DNA of 64,000 bases from Roseibium sp. HPY-6 (GTDB lineage Bacteria; Pseudomonadota; Alphaproteobacteria; Rhizobiales; Stappiaceae): the NCBI RefSeq assembly GCF_040530035.1, contig NZ_JBEWCD010000002.1:1488001-1552000 (forward strand), given 5' to 3'. Shown piece after piece: positions 1 to 8,680 of the stretch (position 1 is its first letter; each line of letters opens with the position of its first letter). The notes below the pieces were generated by a model, which was given only the letters and a program-made list of their open reading frames with translations, was not told where the DNA came from and searched no databases. The position numbers and the translations under genes are program-made.

Positions 1-66
1 CCGCGCAATTTGAGGAAGCCACGTGTTGAGGCGACCGATGGCGCAAAGTGACGGAAACAGGAAGAA

Positions 67-411
67 ATGACGCTGATTTTCAAGATCGTCCCGAAGTCGA
101 TGTGGCAGGAAGCGGTAGTGGCGAATGTCTTCACAGGTGCTCCGGTTGACCTTGCTGACGGATTTATCCACTTCTCGACCGCCGAACAGGTTCGCGAAAC
201 GGCTGCCAAACACTTCAGCGGCCAAAAGGATCTTCTGCTAGCGGCATTTGAAGCGGACAGATTTGCAGATGCGTTGAAATGGGAACCCTCCAGAGGCGGG
301 GCATTGTTTCCGCACCTTTATGCCACCCTGGATCCTGCAACAGCCTTATGGGTCAAGGAGCTGCCAGTGTCTTCTAAAGGAGCGCACGTTTTCCCGGAGC
401 TTGGCGAATGA
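67..411 (+). CDS. DUF952 family protein
   Basis: Small soluble protein of 114 residues matching my memory of the DUF952 family, with the family's hallmark GFIHFSTAEQ segment near residues 32-41 and a second conserved LYATLDPATALWV stretch near residues 84-96. No reaction is established for the family. A purine-rich AGGAAG lies just before the ATG. Its stop overlaps the start of pyrD (ATGA), so the two are almost certainly co-transcribed and translationally coupled; this pairing is common in rhizobial-type genomes. Family assignment is good; function is unknown. Confidence 0.85.
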   Translation: MTLIFKIVPKSMWQEAVVANVFTGAPVDLADGFIHFSTAEQVRETAAKHFSGQKDLLLAAFEADRFADALKWEPSRGGALFPHLYATLDPATALWVKELPVSSKGAHVFPELGE

Positions 412-1502
412 CGGCAGGCTGGCTGGAAAGTCTCACGCTCAAGGGACTTCAAGCCCTTGAAGCGGAAACGGCTCATCGCGTCACGGTTCTTGCCATGAAA
501 TCCGGTCTCTTGTCCCGCGCTTCCGGGACGCCGGACCCCCGACTGGCGGTGCAGTTTTGGGATTTGCACTTTCCCAATCCCCTCGGGATAGCTGCCGGTT
601 TCGACAAGAATGCCGAGGTGCCCGATGCCTTGCTGAAACTCGGTTTTGGGTTTACGGAAGTCGGGTCGGTCACGCCAAAGGCGCAACCCGGAAATCCGCG
701 TCCGCGTGTCTTTCGGTTGCCCGCCGATGAAGGCGTCATAAACCGTTACGGCTTCAACAATGACGGCCACGATGCCATTCGCAAACGGCTGCTTTCCAGG
801 AAAAAAGCGGGCGGTATCGTCGGTATCAATGTCGGTGCGAACAAGGACGCGACAGATCGCATTGCCGACTATGTGAGCGGCATAACGGAATTTGCCGATC
901 TGGCCTCGTTTTTTACGGTGAATATCTCCTCTCCCAACACACCCGGCTTGAGGGATCTCCAGGCGCGCTCAGCGCTTGCCGAACTCCTTGAAGGCGTCTC
1001 CAATGCACGCCGCGAATGTGCGGACAGAACTGGCCGTAGGGTTCCGCTGCTCCTCAAGATTGCTCCCGACATTGTCGAGGAGGATCTGAAGGACATTGTC
1101 GAGGAGGTGCTTGAAAACGCCATCGACGGTTTGATCGTTTCCAACACCACCGTGGACAGGGACGGACTGAGCCGCTCGGGGCCGTACCAGGCGCTCGGTG
1201 GCCTGTCCGGAAAACCGCTTTTCAGAAAGTCGACAATCGTTCTTGCAAAGGCACGCAGGCTGGCCGGACCGGGTTTGCCGATCATCGGGGTCGGCGGCAT
1301 CGACAGTGCCGAGACCGCCTGGAGCAAGATCACGGCCGGAGCAGATCTTCTCCAGCTCTATTCCTCGTTGGTTTTCAAAGGCCCGTCGCTGATTGGTGAA
1401 ATTCTCTCAGGCCTTTCCGCCAAACTCGATCAGCACGGGCTGACGTCCCTGCGCGAGGCGCGGGACCGGGAGATGGAGTCCTGGGCATCTGAAGCCCATT
1501 AG
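408..1502 (+). CDS. pyrD: Dihydroorotate dehydrogenase (quinone), class 2
   Basis: Oxidises dihydroorotate to orotate with electrons passed to the respiratory quinone pool, the fourth step of pyrimidine synthesis, at the inner face of the cytoplasmic membrane. The 364-residue length and an N-terminal amphipathic extension before the barrel fit class 2. Visible motifs are GIAAGFDKNAEV (about residue 61), NRYGFNNDG, the catalytic-serine loop NISSPNTPGLRDLQ, LLLKIAPD, VSNTT and the FMN-phosphate segment GVGGIDSAETAWSKI. It overlaps the DUF952 gene by 4 bases. Its stop codon overlaps the stop of the convergent MATE gene (TTAG shared), leaving no room for an intergenic terminator. Confidence 0.97.
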   Translation: MTAGWLESLTLKGLQALEAETAHRVTVLAMKSGLLSRASGTPDPRLAVQFWDLHFPNPLGIAAGFDKNAEVPDALLKLGFGFTEVGSVTPKAQPGNPRPRVFRLPADEGVINRYGFNNDGHDAIRKRLLSRKKAGGIVGINVGANKDATDRIADYVSGITEFADLASFFTVNISSPNTPGLRDLQARSALAELLEGVSNARRECADRTGRRVPLLLKIAPDIVEEDLKDIVEEVLENAIDGLIVSNTTVDRDGLSRSGPYQALGGLSGKPLFRKSTIVLAKARRLAGPGLPIIGVGGIDSAETAWSKITAGADLLQLYSSLVFKGPSLIGEILSGLSAKLDQHGLTSLREARDREMESWASEAH

Positions 1503-2851
1503 AGTGCAGCAAAGGTTCTGTCCGCGCGCCGCCGGCACGCTGCCAGCAGAGTAATGCCTCGAAGTCCGAGAAAAATCCCCATGGCGAGCCAAAGACCATG
1601 GTTGCCAAGCAGCGGAAAGAGCGCGTAGTAGGCGGCAATGTAAACGGCCAGCGAAAGCAGCATCATGTTGCGCATCGTGTCGGACCAGGTGGCGCCTATG
1701 AAAACACCGTCCATCTGGAACGCCAGAACACCAAGCAGCGGCGTCAGAACGGCCCAGATCAGATATGTGTTTCCAATTTCCCGCACTTCCGGAGAGGTTG
1801 TCATGAACTCGATCATGGCAGGCCCGAACAGATAGAAGAGCGACGCAAGCACACCGGCCATGGCAAAACTCCAGAGCGCGGTGAGCTTGAGCATCCTGTC
1901 AAAGGCCGGGCGGAAGCGTGCGCCGACCGCACGTCCGGCGAGCTGTTCGGCAGCGGTTGCCAGGCCGTCGAGGAAATAGCCGGAGACCATAATGAATTTC
2001 TCAAGCACAGCGTTTGCGGCGAGTACAGTGTCGCCCTGGTCTGCCGAGCGCGCCATGAAGAACGCATATGCGTAAAGAAGTGCAAAAGAGCGGATCATGA
2101 TATCCCGATTAAGGACCATCATGCGCATCAGCAGCCTCCGGTCGAACACGACACCAGGGGCCGGCCATCTGCCGCGCCCGGTGCTTGCCAGTACCAGAAC
2201 GAGGCCGAGCAAAGTTGCTGCTATTTCGCTGAGGACCGTTGCGAAGGCGACCCCTTCCACGCTCCAGCCGAGGCCCATGACGAACCATATGCTGAGAATA
2301 ATATTCAACCCGTTCAGGAACAGCTGAAGCAAGAGGCCTTTTCCGGCGCGTCCGAGACCGATGAACCATCCGAGGATGGCATAGTTTGCGAGCAGAAACG
2401 GCGCGCTGAGAACACGGATATCAAAGTAGCGGCGGGTGGCTGACTGAACATCGGCACTGCCGCCCAGGAACCACTGACTGGCATCGCGGATCGGCGATTG
2501 AAGCAATATGACGCAAAGCCCGCCGAGCGCGGCGATCACCAGAGCCCTTAAAAGGGTTGCCTTGATTTCAGGGTCGTTCCGCGCACCGAAAGCTTGCGCC
2601 GTCAGTCCGGTCGTTCCAGCGCGAAGGAAGTTGAAGACCGTAAAAATCAGGTCGAAGATGATCCCGCCAAGGGCAATTCCTCCCAAGAGCGTTGCATCAC
2701 CAAGCCTGCCTATCACGGCCAGGTCGACAACCCCGAGAAGAGGCGTCGACAGGTAGCCGAGCGTCATCGGTACCGCGATCACGAGAACAGACCGGTGCGT
2801 CACCGTGAAGGCATGGTTCGTGGGGCTGTCCGCAGAACGTGGAGTGGACAT
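1499..2851 (-). CDS. MATE family efflux transporter (DinF/NorM-type)
   Basis: Polytopic inner-membrane protein of 450 residues with about twelve hydrophobic segments, expected to export cationic or aromatic compounds by sodium or proton antiport. The N-terminal half carries the MATE signature region (LGVVDLAVIGRLGDATLLGG and FLRAGTTGLTAQAFGA) and the C-terminal half repeats the fold (GVLAFQMDGVFIGATWSDTM). The sequence looks closest to the DinF-like branch. It is a single gene, convergent with pyrD and separated from the divergent deacetylase-like gene by about 145 bp. Substrate cannot be read from the sequence. Confidence 0.92.
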   Translation of the reverse strand: MSTPRSADSPTNHAFTVTHRSVLVIAVPMTLGYLSTPLLGVVDLAVIGRLGDATLLGGIALGGIIFDLIFTVFNFLRAGTTGLTAQAFGARNDPEIKATLLRALVIAALGGLCVILLQSPIRDASQWFLGGSADVQSATRRYFDIRVLSAPFLLANYAILGWFIGLGRAGKGLLLQLFLNGLNIILSIWFVMGLGWSVEGVAFATVLSEIAATLLGLVLVLASTGRGRWPAPGVVFDRRLLMRMMVLNRDIMIRSFALLYAYAFFMARSADQGDTVLAANAVLEKFIMVSGYFLDGLATAAEQLAGRAVGARFRPAFDRMLKLTALWSFAMAGVLASLFYLFGPAMIEFMTTSPEVREIGNTYLIWAVLTPLLGVLAFQMDGVFIGATWSDTMRNMMLLSLAVYIAAYYALFPLLGNHGLWLAMGIFLGLRGITLLAACRRRADRTFAAL

Positions 2852-2995
2852 GGAAGGCTCATCTCAATTGAAGAGCCCTTCTTGTCCACGCAAACCGGTT
2901 TCGTCAATCGCTTTCCTGACATACCCGGTATGAGCTGCTGATGCGCCGCGTAACTAAGGGTTCCTGTCTGCGTACGGTTTGCTATATGTCAGAAA

Positions 2996-3913
2996 ATGTC
3001 CTTGCCGATTGTTCACCATCCGGCCTATTGCGCCAATCTTCCCGTAAATCACAGATTTCCGATGGACAAGTTCCGTGCCGTCGCGGATCTGATCCGCGCG
3101 GAAGGCCTTCTGGACGGCGGCACGTTCTTCCGCCCGAGACCGGCACCGTTCGAGTGGGTGTCGCTCGCCCATGATCCCGCCTATGTGGATCAGGTTTTCG
3201 AGGGGAACGTACCGGACGCCGTTGCCCGCGAAATCGGCTTTCCGATGCGGCACGACATCGCCCTGCGCGCGCGCTGCGCAACGGGGGGGACGGTGCTGAC
3301 CGGTTACCTTGCCCTGGAGCATGGACTTGCCTGCAACACGGCCGGTGGCAGCCATCATGCGCGCCGGCTCCATGGCGCAGGATTCTGCGTTTTCAACGAC
3401 GTAGCCGTTGCGGTCAGGGTCATGCAGGCGGATGGCGCCATACGCAAGGTGCTCATAATCGACCTGGATGTCCATCAGGGCGATGGCACTGCAGATATTT
3501 TCCAAGGGGACCCTGACGTCTTCACGTTTTCGATGCATTCGCAAAAGAACTATCCGGTCCGAAAGGTCCCCTCGCACATGGATGTCGGTCTTGCGGACGA
3601 AACCGCTGACGACGACTATTTGTCCGCTCTTGAGGAAGTGCTGCCAGCCCTGCTTGCCCGCGAGAAATGGGACATTGTTTTCTACAATGCGGGCGTGGAC
3701 CCCTACGAACATGATCGTCTGGGGCGCCTGAAGCTGTCTCGTGAGGGCTTGCAGATGCGGGATCGATATGTGATCGAAACGTCCCGGCGGATGGGCTTAC
3801 CCGTTGCCGGTGTCCTTGGCGGCGGCTACTCGACGGATATTGATGAGCTTGCCGATCGTCATGTCACCTTGCACAGAACCGCGCGTGACGTTTCAGCGCT
3901 CAGCTTCGTGTGA
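2996..3913 (+). CDS. Histone deacetylase-fold hydrolase (class II-like)
   Basis: A 305-residue zinc amidohydrolase of the arginase/deacetylase superfamily. The active-site elements are all present: the tandem histidines in GGSHHARRLHGAGFC (about residues 117-131), the zinc-binding DLDVHQGDGT (about 158-167), the second metal aspartate in NAGVDPYEHDRLGR (about 226-239) and a GGGYS loop near residue 280. Bacterial members remove acetyl groups from polyamines, acetoin-type substrates or proteins; which applies is not visible. The start follows GTCAGAAA without a clear Shine-Dalgarno sequence, so a leaderless or weakly translated message is possible. Confidence 0.93.
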   Translation: MSLPIVHHPAYCANLPVNHRFPMDKFRAVADLIRAEGLLDGGTFFRPRPAPFEWVSLAHDPAYVDQVFEGNVPDAVAREIGFPMRHDIALRARCATGGTVLTGYLALEHGLACNTAGGSHHARRLHGAGFCVFNDVAVAVRVMQADGAIRKVLIIDLDVHQGDGTADIFQGDPDVFTFSMHSQKNYPVRKVPSHMDVGLADETADDDYLSALEEVLPALLAREKWDIVFYNAGVDPYEHDRLGRLKLSREGLQMRDRYVIETSRRMGLPVAGVLGGGYSTDIDELADRHVTLHRTARDVSALSFV

Positions 3914-3949
3914 GCGCATAGAAGACAGACGGCTGAAACGAAAGGAGTT

Positions 3950-4225
3950 CTACCGCGTGCGGCCCATGGAGAGAATGCGTGTGATCAGCCAGATCGGCAC
4001 CACGACAATTGCTCCGACGACAAGATAATTCCCGAGACGTCCGATGGCATTGAAACCCATGTCCCATAGCCGTTCGACAAAATTGACCGCCATGTTCACA
4101 AGATCGAGCGGGTCGAGATTGAGTGCCGACAGAATGATCCCGACAACAAAGGAAAGGAACACGAGGCGCAAAATCACCTGCGCGGGGGACCCGCCTAGAA
4201 ATCGGCTCAGGCCGCTATCGGACAT
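3950..4225 (-). CDS. Small membrane protein, DUF6460-like
   Basis: A 91-residue protein with two hydrophobic segments (about residues 18-36 and 66-86) and a short amphipathic stretch between them, ending in a basic tail. It resembles small inner-membrane proteins annotated DUF6460 in Rhizobiales genomes, with the N-terminal GGSPAQVILRLVFLSFVVG typical of them. Function unknown. It is convergent with the deacetylase gene (36 bp between stops) and opens, on its upstream side, into the long gene-free stretch that ends near 4770. Confidence 0.75.
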   Translation of the reverse strand: MSDSGLSRFLGGSPAQVILRLVFLSFVVGIILSALNLDPLDLVNMAVNFVERLWDMGFNAIGRLGNYLVVGAIVVVPIWLITRILSMGRTR

Positions 4226-4389
4226 GCACGCCTCCGGAATGTCGTATCGATCTAACGTTCACGGGATAGTTAAGATCATTCGGCAGCAAATACAATGAGA
4301 CTCGCTGAAGCTCCAGAATTGTTATGTAATATCAGTACATTGTAAATTCTTCCCATTTTCTTGACCCTGTGTCGTGATTGGTTAAATCC

Positions 4390-4735
4390 TAGCGTTCTCA
4401 GGTCAAAGACATAACCACTTCGCTGGCGTAAGAAGACTGTCGGGTATACGAAACTTTCCGCCTGCGGAATGCCCACTTCCAGGGCAGGATTGTCTACCCG
4501 CTTGCTGCAGCTAACGAAAAACCAAACCGGAACCCCCCGGAAGAGGGAACGACAAAAAATCACGCTGCAGGCTCGGTCCTAGTCTGGATGGAAATCTCTC
4601 AAGGTTTGAGGGAATCCGCCCGATATGCCGTGACGCTCGAAGGGAGTACCGGGCGTCGCGTGGACCTTTGAAAAATCTCTGGCGCGGCGGTGGTTCAGCC
4701 CGTAATCACCTCCGTGCCGAAATTCTTTTAATTTT
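4390..4735 (+). ncRNA. Candidate structured intergenic RNA
   Basis: Gene-free DNA with an unusual density of stems that would form on the plus strand: TTCCG/CGGAA (4456-4469), TGCCC/GGGCA (4470-4486), an 8-bp stem with a 3-base loop (4595-4613), an 8-bp stem CGTGACGC/GCGTCGCG (4629-4660) and a 12-position stem (4681-4718) followed by a T-rich tail. A TTGACC hexamer at 4361-4366 with a weak TAAATC 16 bp downstream could be its promoter. No convincing reading frame covers it. I do not recognise tmRNA, RNase P, SRP RNA, 6S RNA or a known riboswitch. Alternatively the last stem only terminates the minus-strand AraC gene and the rest is untranslated leader. Confidence 0.35.
4681..4735. terminator. 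Terminator-like hairpin downstream of the AraC gene / candidate RNA
   Basis: GGCGCGGCGGTG at 4681-4692 pairs with CACCTCCGTGCC at 4707-4718 (one G-U, one mismatch). A T-rich run (TTCTTTTAATTTT) follows on the plus strand; on the minus strand the stem is followed about five bases later by ATTTTTC. It could therefore end the minus-strand AraC message (stop at 4770), a plus-strand RNA, or both. Confidence 0.6.
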
Positions 4736-4769
4736 AAGAAGGTTTGCCTGCCTGCAGGAGCCGCTGCGC

Positions 4770-5906
4770 CTACTCGGCGCGCGATGACGAGGTTTTTCGA
4801 AACGCTGCGTTCGGGTTGCTGCTGATTGGGCGCGCGGCCTTTGACAGGCGCACGTCACCGGTTTTTTTCCTTGAATGACCGCTTGCGACACCAGCTCTGC
4901 TTGACCCTTCCCTGAACTTGCGCGGCGACATGCCAAACCAGGATTTCACGGCCCTGGAAAAGGTGCTGAGTTCGGAAAATCCAATGAGATAGGCAATCTC
5001 CTTCATGGGGAGGTCCGTGCCGCGCAGGTATCTTTCGGCGGCAGAACGCCGGATTTCTTCACTTAACTTGCGAAAGCTGGTGCCTTCTTTTTCCAGCAGC
5101 CGTTGAACAGCGCGTTGCGACATGCCGAGTTTTGCAGAAATATGCGGCAATGTGCATTCGCCATGCGACAGGTTTGTCGCCACGGCATTGGCAATCCGGG
5201 TCAAAGGGGATTCCAGTTCCCCAAACCGGTCCAGTTCCTCAGACGCGGCCCTGGTAATAATCTCATAAAGGTGGTTGTCGCTCTGGCGCAGCGGGCTGGA
5301 GAGCAACGACTTTGGAATGAAAATCCGGTTGTGAGACGCTCCGAACCGGATACGTCCCTGATATTTTTTCTGGAAATTCGATGTGTTTTGTGGAGCCGTC
5401 GTGGCGAGCTCGATGAGGACCGGCGGCACTGGTGTGTCCAGAGCATGTTCGAACTGTTGAGTGGCCCACCCGACTCTTGCAAACATGTTCTGCCGCCATT
5501 CGCCGCGGCCTTCCAATATCGGCCATTCGACATATGCGCCCGTTTCAGTCTCTTCAAATGTGAGCCGGTAGGCATTGGTGCGTATCGGGATGAATTTCAT
5601 CCAGCCAAGGCAAGCGTCCCGCAAGGTGGGGGCGCAGGAAAAAAGGTAGTCGAAGATTGAAAAGCAACCGATATCGACATTGTTAAAAAGGTCGAACATC
5701 ACTGCGTCGTCGCCAAGCGCGCCGGCAACGTATTCGAAGACACCGTGCCAGGCGGTGACCGACACGGTTCCTTGTGGGTCGTCAAGACACGCAAGATCGA
5801 AGTCATAGAGTTCCGCGATATGCGGCCAGTTCAAATCGTAATCCGAACCGATTTCTCGCAAAACTCGGAACACGTCCGCGCGTGCCCATTCGCCTTCCAG
5901 CGGCAT
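4770..5906 (-). CDS. AraC family transcriptional regulator (OruR-like)
   Basis: A 378-residue regulator. Residues about 20-200 look like the AraC-type ligand-binding domain found in OruR/ArgR-like regulators (PF12625 type: long helical region with DLFNNVDIGCFSIFDYLFSCAPTLRDA). The double helix-turn-helix lies at about 235-335, with the second helix pair LPMKEIAYLIGFSELSTFSRAVKSWFGMSP being diagnostic. The C-terminal 40 residues are basic and low-complexity, longer than usual. It sits just downstream of the beta-oxidation operon on the same strand with about 145 bp and a hairpin between, so it may or may not control lipid genes. Ligand unknown. Confidence 0.92.
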   Translation of the reverse strand: MPLEGEWARADVFRVLREIGSDYDLNWPHIAELYDFDLACLDDPQGTVSVTAWHGVFEYVAGALGDDAVMFDLFNNVDIGCFSIFDYLFSCAPTLRDACLGWMKFIPIRTNAYRLTFEETETGAYVEWPILEGRGEWRQNMFARVGWATQQFEHALDTPVPPVLIELATTAPQNTSNFQKKYQGRIRFGASHNRIFIPKSLLSSPLRQSDNHLYEIITRAASEELDRFGELESPLTRIANAVATNLSHGECTLPHISAKLGMSQRAVQRLLEKEGTSFRKLSEEIRRSAAERYLRGTDLPMKEIAYLIGFSELSTFSRAVKSWFGMSPRKFREGSSRAGVASGHSRKKTGDVRLSKAARPISSNPNAAFRKTSSSRAE

Positions 5907-6013
5907 TCTTTTCTCCGGTCAGACCGTGCACAGTTCTTGTGCGAACTCTGCATGACTAGGCAGCAAGGATCAAGAATTGAGAGACGAGAACACTGTTATT
6001 TTATGCAGCGAAA

Positions 6014-6042
6014 GAAACCACGGCCGGGTAGGAGGTGGTTTC
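6014..6042 (-). terminator. Possible terminator of the beta-oxidation operon
   Basis: GAAACCAC (6014-6021) and GTGGTTTC (6035-6042) form an 8-bp stem with a 13-base loop about 10 bp after the fadJ stop; on the minus strand it is followed by TTTCGC, a short and imperfect T-run. Confidence 0.45.
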
Positions 6043-6050
6043 TGTATGCA

Positions 6051-8261
6051 TTACGCAGCGTTTTTAGTCTTTTCTTCTGCCTTGGGCGGGAATTTGCCGT
6101 AGAAGGTTTCGCCTTCCTTGGCCATCTCGCGCAGCAACTTGTTCGGCTTGAAACGGGGGCCCCACTTGCGCGCGAATTTTTTGCACAAATCAACAAATTC
6201 AGTGGTACCCAACATGTCGATATAGCTCAGCGTACCGCCGGTATAAGGAGCGAAGCCGAAACCGAGGATTGATCCGACATCTGCCTCGCGCACATCCGTT
6301 AGGCATTGTTCTTCGAATATCCGCGCCGTCTCAAGCGCCTGCATCACCAGCAGTCTTTGCTTGAGTTCCTCGATGTTGAAGCTTTCGGCGGGCTTTGGTT
6401 GACCGGTGACATCAGGCAACCCGGGCCAAAGGCTCTTGTCCTTGCCCTTGTAGTCGTAAAAGCCCTTGCTGTTCTTGCGGCCGAACCTCTCGCGCTTGAC
6501 GACCATTTCCTCAAGGATGTTGTCGAGCGGCCCCTCGACATACTTGACGCCAAGGTCCTTGCGGGTCGCTGAAACGATCTTCCAGGCAAGATCCAGCGCG
6601 ACTTCGTCGCCGAGGGACAGCGGCCCAACAGGCATTCCTGCTATTTTCCCGGCATTTTCGATCATCGCTGCCGGAACGCCATCTGCGAGCATCATCAGAC
6701 CTTCGCGAATGTAGGTCATGACCACTCTGGACGTATAGAAACCGCGACTGTCATTGACGACGATCGGCGTTTTCTTGATCGCCTTGATGTAGTCCAGCGC
6801 AAGAGCCAGAGCGCGATCGGATGTTCGTTTGCCGAGGATCACTTCCACCAGCATCATCTTGTCCACGGGCGAGAAGAAGTGAATGCCGATGAAATTCTTC
6901 GGACGCTTTGAGGCCTGCGCGAGAGACGTGATCGGTAGCGTTGATGTGTTGGAAGCGAAGATGGCGCGCGACTTCATCACGGCCTCGGCCTTCTCAGTCA
7001 CCGTTTTCTTAATCTCCCGGTCCTCAAACACAGCCTCGATCACCAGATCGCAGTCGGCAAGCGCTTCGTAATCTGCCGTTGGTTCGATCCGCGCAAGCAG
7101 CTTTTCCTTTTGCTCTTCGCTTGCCCGGCCGCGCTTGACCGCCTTGCTGATCAGTTCATCCGAATGAGCCTTGCCCTTGTCGGCGGACTCCTGGTCGCGG
7201 TCGATCAGAACGACGTCGATACCCGCATTCGCGGAAACGTAGGCGATGCCGGCCCCCATGAAACCGGCACCCAGAATGCCGATTTTCTTGATCTTGTTGG
7301 GACGCTGGTCAACAGGGCGCCGCGCCAGTTTGTTGAGTTCCTGCATGGAAACAAACAGCGAGCGGATCATGTTCGCCGCTTCCGGGGTTTGCAGAACCTT
7401 GGCGAAATACCGGCTTTCCACCTGAAGCGCGAGATCCATGGGCAGCTGCAAGCCTTCAACCACGGCATGCAGCAGATACCGGGCTCCTGGATAGTTGTCG
7501 TGAGTTTCGCGGCGGTAGATAGCGTTTGCTGCAGGCCAGAACTGGAAACCCGCCGGAGAATAGATCTTGCCGTTAGGGAGCTTGTAGCCTTTTTTGTCCC
7601 AGTCCTTGACCGGATCGACACCGGCTTTCAACAGCTTCCGGGCTGCAGCAACGAGCTTCTTCGTGCCGGTCACCTCGTCGACGAGCTTCATCTGCTTTGC
7701 CTGTGGCGCACGCAGGGTGCGTCCCTGTAGCAGGAACTGCATCCCTTGCTGGCCATCGGTCATGCGCATGACCCTTTGCGTGCCGCCGGCACCGGGAAAA
7801 AGCCCGACCTTGACTTCCGGCAGGCCCATCTTCAGGCCTTCATCCGCAACACGCGCGTGGCAGGCAAGGGCAAGTTCGGTACCACCGCCCATGCAGGTTC
7901 CCGAAACCGCTGCGACAAAAGGTTTTCCGCAGGTTTCCAGCTTCCGGTAGACCAGCGTCAGCTTGCGGGAACCTTCATAAAGAGCCTTTGCTGCGCCTTC
8001 GGGATCGTTGCCGCGCTTGACGTGAAAGTCCTTCAGCAGGCCTTCCATCATGGTGAGGTCTGCACCGCCGGAAAAGGCAGCTTTGCCGGACGCAATGATT
8101 GCACCCTTGATGGCATCGTCACCAACGACCTGATCGATAAGCGAATCGAGTTCGTCCATCACCGAAAGGTCGATCACGTTCATCGACCTTTCCGGCATGT
8201 CCCAGGTGATGAGCGCCATGCCGTCGGCATCGGTCTCGATTGTGAAATTCTTGTAGCTCAT
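6051..8261 (-). CDS. fadJ: Fatty oxidation complex alpha subunit (enoyl-CoA hydratase / 3-hydroxyacyl-CoA dehydrogenase)
   Basis: Bifunctional 736-residue enzyme of beta-oxidation: hydrates trans-2-enoyl-CoA, then oxidises L-3-hydroxyacyl-CoA with NAD. The N-terminal crotonase domain shows the oxyanion loop SGKAAFSGGADL (about residues 58-69), CMGGGTELALACHARV and GLFPGAGGTQR. The Rossmann dehydrogenase domain starts near residue 325 with KIGILGAGFMGAGIAY and carries NFIGIHFFSPVDKMMLVEV and the C-terminal helical domains. It is last in a five-gene minus-strand operon after thiolase and a cupin protein (17 bp after the cupin stop), matching the usual alpha/beta pairing with the upstream thiolase. 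FadB versus FadJ naming is by convention. Confidence 0.96.
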   Translation of the reverse strand: MSYKNFTIETDADGMALITWDMPERSMNVIDLSVMDELDSLIDQVVGDDAIKGAIIASGKAAFSGGADLTMMEGLLKDFHVKRGNDPEGAAKALYEGSRKLTLVYRKLETCGKPFVAAVSGTCMGGGTELALACHARVADEGLKMGLPEVKVGLFPGAGGTQRVMRMTDGQQGMQFLLQGRTLRAPQAKQMKLVDEVTGTKKLVAAARKLLKAGVDPVKDWDKKGYKLPNGKIYSPAGFQFWPAANAIYRRETHDNYPGARYLLHAVVEGLQLPMDLALQVESRYFAKVLQTPEAANMIRSLFVSMQELNKLARRPVDQRPNKIKKIGILGAGFMGAGIAYVSANAGIDVVLIDRDQESADKGKAHSDELISKAVKRGRASEEQKEKLLARIEPTADYEALADCDLVIEAVFEDREIKKTVTEKAEAVMKSRAIFASNTSTLPITSLAQASKRPKNFIGIHFFSPVDKMMLVEVILGKRTSDRALALALDYIKAIKKTPIVVNDSRGFYTSRVVMTYIREGLMMLADGVPAAMIENAGKIAGMPVGPLSLGDEVALDLAWKIVSATRKDLGVKYVEGPLDNILEEMVVKRERFGRKNSKGFYDYKGKDKSLWPGLPDVTGQPKPAESFNIEELKQRLLVMQALETARIFEEQCLTDVREADVGSILGFGFAPYTGGTLSYIDMLGTTEFVDLCKKFARKWGPRFKPNKLLREMAKEGETFYGKFPPKAEEKTKNAA

Positions 8262-8278
8262 GGGAATACCTCCTCGGT

Positions 8279-8677
8279 TCAGGCGCCACCGGATTGCTGG
8301 TCTTGCGACTGCAAATGGGCGCGCTGCTGCGCGGCCGACCTGGTGCCTTCGACGATCACTTCGCCCGTATGTTTTGTTTCTGACGGTTCAAACAGCATCA
8401 CCCAGCATTCGTTTTCGGCGACCGGATTGTGTTCAATGCCTTTCGGAACGACATGCATGTCGCCTGCATTGAGGATCACATCCGCCCGGTCGCGGTATCG
8501 AATGGTGAGGCTACCTTTGACGATGAAAAAGAGCTCGTCCTCGTTCTCATGGTCATGCCAGACGAACTCGCCTTTCAGCTTGGCAAGCTTCACGGACTGG
8601 TCATTGACGTCCGCAACCACACGCGGTGACCAGTAGTCCGAAATTTCGGCGAACTCTTTTTCAAGATTACTGATCAT
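8279..8677 (-). CDS. Cupin domain protein in the beta-oxidation operon
   Basis: A 132-residue single-domain cupin. The metal-binding motif reads [16 protein letters not shown] (about residues 36-51) with a second histidine at [12 protein letters not shown] (about 74-85), so the metal site (His, His, Glu, His) appears complete. It lies 3 bp after the thiolase stop and 17 bp before fadJ, and so is translated from the same message. Such cupins are sometimes seen beside acyl-CoA genes but no reaction is established. A role as a small metal-dependent isomerase, lyase or acyl-CoA-handling protein is guesswork. Confidence 0.85.
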   Translation of the reverse strand: MISNLEKEFAEISDYWSPRVVADVNDQSVKLAKLKGEFVWHDHENEDELFFIVKGSLTIRYRDRADVILNAGDMHVVPKGIEHNPVAENECWVMLFEPSETKHTGEVIVEGTRSAAQQRAHLQSQDQQSGGA

Positions 8678-8680
8678 GGA

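Noticed and set aside
1..66. End of an upstream gene
   Set aside because: Only 66 bases are visible; stops occur in the frames checked and nothing supports a named gene.
1499..1502. Overlapping stop codons of pyrD and the MATE gene as a sign of a fused or coupled system
   Set aside because: Convergent stop overlaps are frequent in compact genomes and need no functional link.
4276..4563. A 95-codon minus-strand frame in the gene-free interval after the DUF6460-like gene
   Set aside because: No ribosome-binding site, no recognisable domain, and the DNA is better explained by hairpins.
4595..4735. tmRNA, RNase P, SRP or cobalamin riboswitch
   Set aside because: None of the diagnostic sequences of these RNAs is present; only hairpins are shared.
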